A DNA stretch of 64,000 bases from an uncultured Lachnospiraceae bacterium (lineage in GTDB: Bacteria > Bacillota > Clostridia > Lachnospirales > Lachnospiraceae). The notes beneath the pieces were generated by a model, which did no database searches, was not told the DNA's origin, and was given only the letters and a program-made list of their open reading frames with translations. The translations under genes and the position numbers were made by a program. Every line of letters starts with the position of its first letter. The stretch's first letter is position 1. The stretch covers positions 1 to 64,000 of the forward strand of contig CANPYY010000012.1 in assembly GCA_947588675.1 (NCBI GenBank), in the 5' to 3' direction. Of this stretch, positions 63,043 through 64,000 are shown in pieces.

Positions 63043-63100
63043 TTTTAGCTAAAATCATTATATGTTATTTTATCTAAAACGTCAATGCAATTAACTAAAA
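63043..63100 (-). promoter_or_regulatory. Toxin-antitoxin promoter with three CTAAAA operator boxes
   Basis: On the minus strand TTGACG (63080-63085), 17 nt, TATAAT (63057-63062). Boxes: TTTTAGCTAAAA (63043-63054, perfect palindrome), TTTTATCTAAAA (63068-63079) and TTAACTAAAA (63091-63100) surround the -10 and -35, as expected for autoregulation. Confidence 0.75.
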
Positions 63101-63213
63101 TCCATCACTTGTATTTTCACCATTTTGAGCCTGCTTATACATAGCTGCTTTGTCCGCAGAAACTGTTAATTTAGAAAAGAAAAATCAGGGTAATTTGCGA
63201 ATAAGCGCATAAA

Positions 63214-63258
63214 TTTAAAAATCCCCTTCAAAAAAGGGTATTCCTCTTTCAAGGGATT
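63214..63258 (-). terminator. Terminator-like hairpin
   Basis: On the minus strand AATCCCTT pairs with AAGGGGATT across a 24-nt loop and is followed by TTTTT. It follows the small membrane protein gene and the decayed coding fragment, and precedes the toxin-antitoxin promoter. Confidence 0.5.
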
Positions 63259-63390
63259 GTTAGACGCTTTGAAAATGTTTTTGCCGTTTTTTCCAAGGTC
63301 GCTCGCAAACCTTCAACCGTTTTACAACTACTTTTCTTCTCAACAATAGTACCGGTGAAAAAACGCCATAATAATTCCTTCCATTTCTAT
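63249..63390 (-). pseudogene. Decayed coding fragment
   Basis: An open stretch of about 45 codons without a start (FFTGTIVEKKSSCKTVEG and LRATLEKTAKTFSKRLTIP, then stop) fills the gap between the membrane-protein gene and the toxin-antitoxin promoter. Stops block it upstream. It looks like a degraded C-terminus; family not recognised. The rest of the gap 63101-63416 shows nothing else apart from the hairpin. Confidence 0.3.
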
Positions 63391-63416
63391 CAAATGGTTG
63401 TTCGGCAAAAAGGAAT

Positions 63417-63905
63417 TTACAATATAAAATTTACTATTCCATATATCGAATGACAAATAGTAAAGCAGACAGCAGGAACAACCGCTATTATGTTCTTTCT
63501 ATCAAGTGCAAAAAAGATAAATGCAAGGCAAGGCGGAAACGTCAGGAATAATATCACGAGCGGGTCTGTAATTCCATTATAATATAGCGCCCATCCTACA
63601 AAATACATGATAATGCTGATAATCGAAAATATTATCAATAGAGAAAAACGCAGTTTGTTTCTTTCTTTGTTTTGAATAACGCAAAGAGAACAAATAAAAA
63701 ATGCTTGACAAATTGCGCCTATCATATCAACGATTGCAGTTACTGACTCTTTTCTTAAAATATCATTTGGTGCAGGGATAGCAAACCAAATAAAATTTGG
63801 AATCATTACAATCAGAAAAATTGCTAAACCATAAATATCAAAACCAAATCTATATTTTTTTAGCAATATATTATCCTCCCGTAAATTCGTATTTGCCGTC
63901 CTCAT
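63417..63905 (-). CDS. Small four-helix membrane protein of unknown function
   Basis: A 162-residue protein with about five hydrophobic helices (IYGLAIFLIVMIPNFIWFAI, IVDMIGAICQAFFICSLCVI, FSLLIIFSIISIIMYFVGWALYY, ILFLTFPPCLAFIFFAL, IIAVVPAVCFTICHSIYG) and a short polar N-terminus. GGAGAG precedes the ATG. Similar uncharacterised proteins are common in Clostridia; no functional motif is visible. It starts about 40 nt after the stop of a gene that runs off the right edge, so the two may be co-transcribed. Confidence 0.7.
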   Translation of the reverse strand: MRTANTNLREDNILLKKYRFGFDIYGLAIFLIVMIPNFIWFAIPAPNDILRKESVTAIVDMIGAICQAFFICSLCVIQNKERNKLRFSLLIIFSIISIIMYFVGWALYYNGITDPLVILFLTFPPCLAFIFFALDRKNIIAVVPAVCFTICHSIYGIVNFIL

Positions 63906-63946
63906 TATCTCTCCGACAAATGCTGAAGTTGTATATCTGAATGTAA

Positions 63947-64000
63947 TTACACTTCTACAACAACAGATTCACCCTCCGATTTATCTCCATTTAACCATTG
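63947..64000 (-). CDS. C-terminal end of a gene running off the right edge
   Basis: The minus-strand frame QWLNGDKSEGESVVVEV ends in TAA at 63947 and is open to the window edge. Only 17 codons are visible, so identity cannot be judged. Confidence 0.5.
   Translation of the reverse strand, partial: QWLNGDKSEGESVVVEV

Overview
The window is low-GC DNA from a Gram-positive anaerobe, most likely Lachnospiraceae (Clostridia). This is inferred from AGGAGG-type ribosome binding sites, a CIRCE/HrcA-type operator, many secreted proteins carrying lysine-rich BIG2-like or fibronectin-III-like modules, DUF6273 proteins, and plant-polysaccharide hydrolases. No rRNA, tRNA, CRISPR array or complete insertion sequence was seen.

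Region 1 (1-7.4 kb) is mixed. It holds a ZTP-type riboswitch with its terminator (driving a gene off the left edge), a serpin plus deoxyinosine glycosylase pair, an hsp20 gene under a CIRCE operator, a three-gene operon (DUF5060-type glycosidase, HdeD-like membrane protein, M20 amidohydrolase), and a divergent class-I glutamine-amidotransferase-like hydrolase with an attenuator-like leader.

Region 2 (7.4-34.9 kb, all minus strand) is the most striking part: a 27-kb island of eukaryote-like phospho-signalling genes laid out as two tandem operons. The upstream operon (34732 to 24163) encodes two large secreted DUF6273 proteins, a transmembrane Ser/Thr kinase with a zinc ribbon, and an HTH-like protein, and ends in an intrinsic terminator. 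The downstream operon (23934 to 7450) encodes two kinase-zinc-ribbon paralogues, a Sel1-repeat protein, a vWA protein, a membrane PP2C phosphatase, four zinc-ribbon membrane proteins, a kinase with five membrane segments and an outward-facing leucine-rich-repeat domain, an FHA-FHA-ABC ATPase with its permease, a soluble PP2C, and a secreted cysteine-peptidase-like protein. Both operon promoters carry the same 17-bp palindrome (AAAATCTGAAAGATTTT) exactly 16 bp upstream of the -10 box. This suggests one regulon joining surface proteins to a kinase/phosphatase/exporter circuit. The vWA/PP2C/kinase-zinc-ribbon core resembles the TerY-P triad, but no ter genes are present.

Region 3 (35-52.3 kb) is a polysaccharide-utilisation and cell-surface region: a GHL10-type glycosidase, GH95 fucosidase-like, GH10 xylanase with an NlpC/P60 peptidase, and a very large GH2 beta-galactosidase with a divergent AraC regulator. 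It is interrupted by a nickel ECF transporter plus larE operon.

Region 4 (52.4-64 kb) holds redox flavoproteins, a PAP2 phosphatase broken by a T8 frameshift, and a defence/accessory cluster: an HsdS plus a nuclease-methylase fusion flanked by 32-bp direct repeats, a DUF234 ATPase, a flavin reductase, a DUF4143 ATPase preceded by three 33-bp-phased repeats, a Phd/PIN toxin-antitoxin pair, and a small membrane protein.
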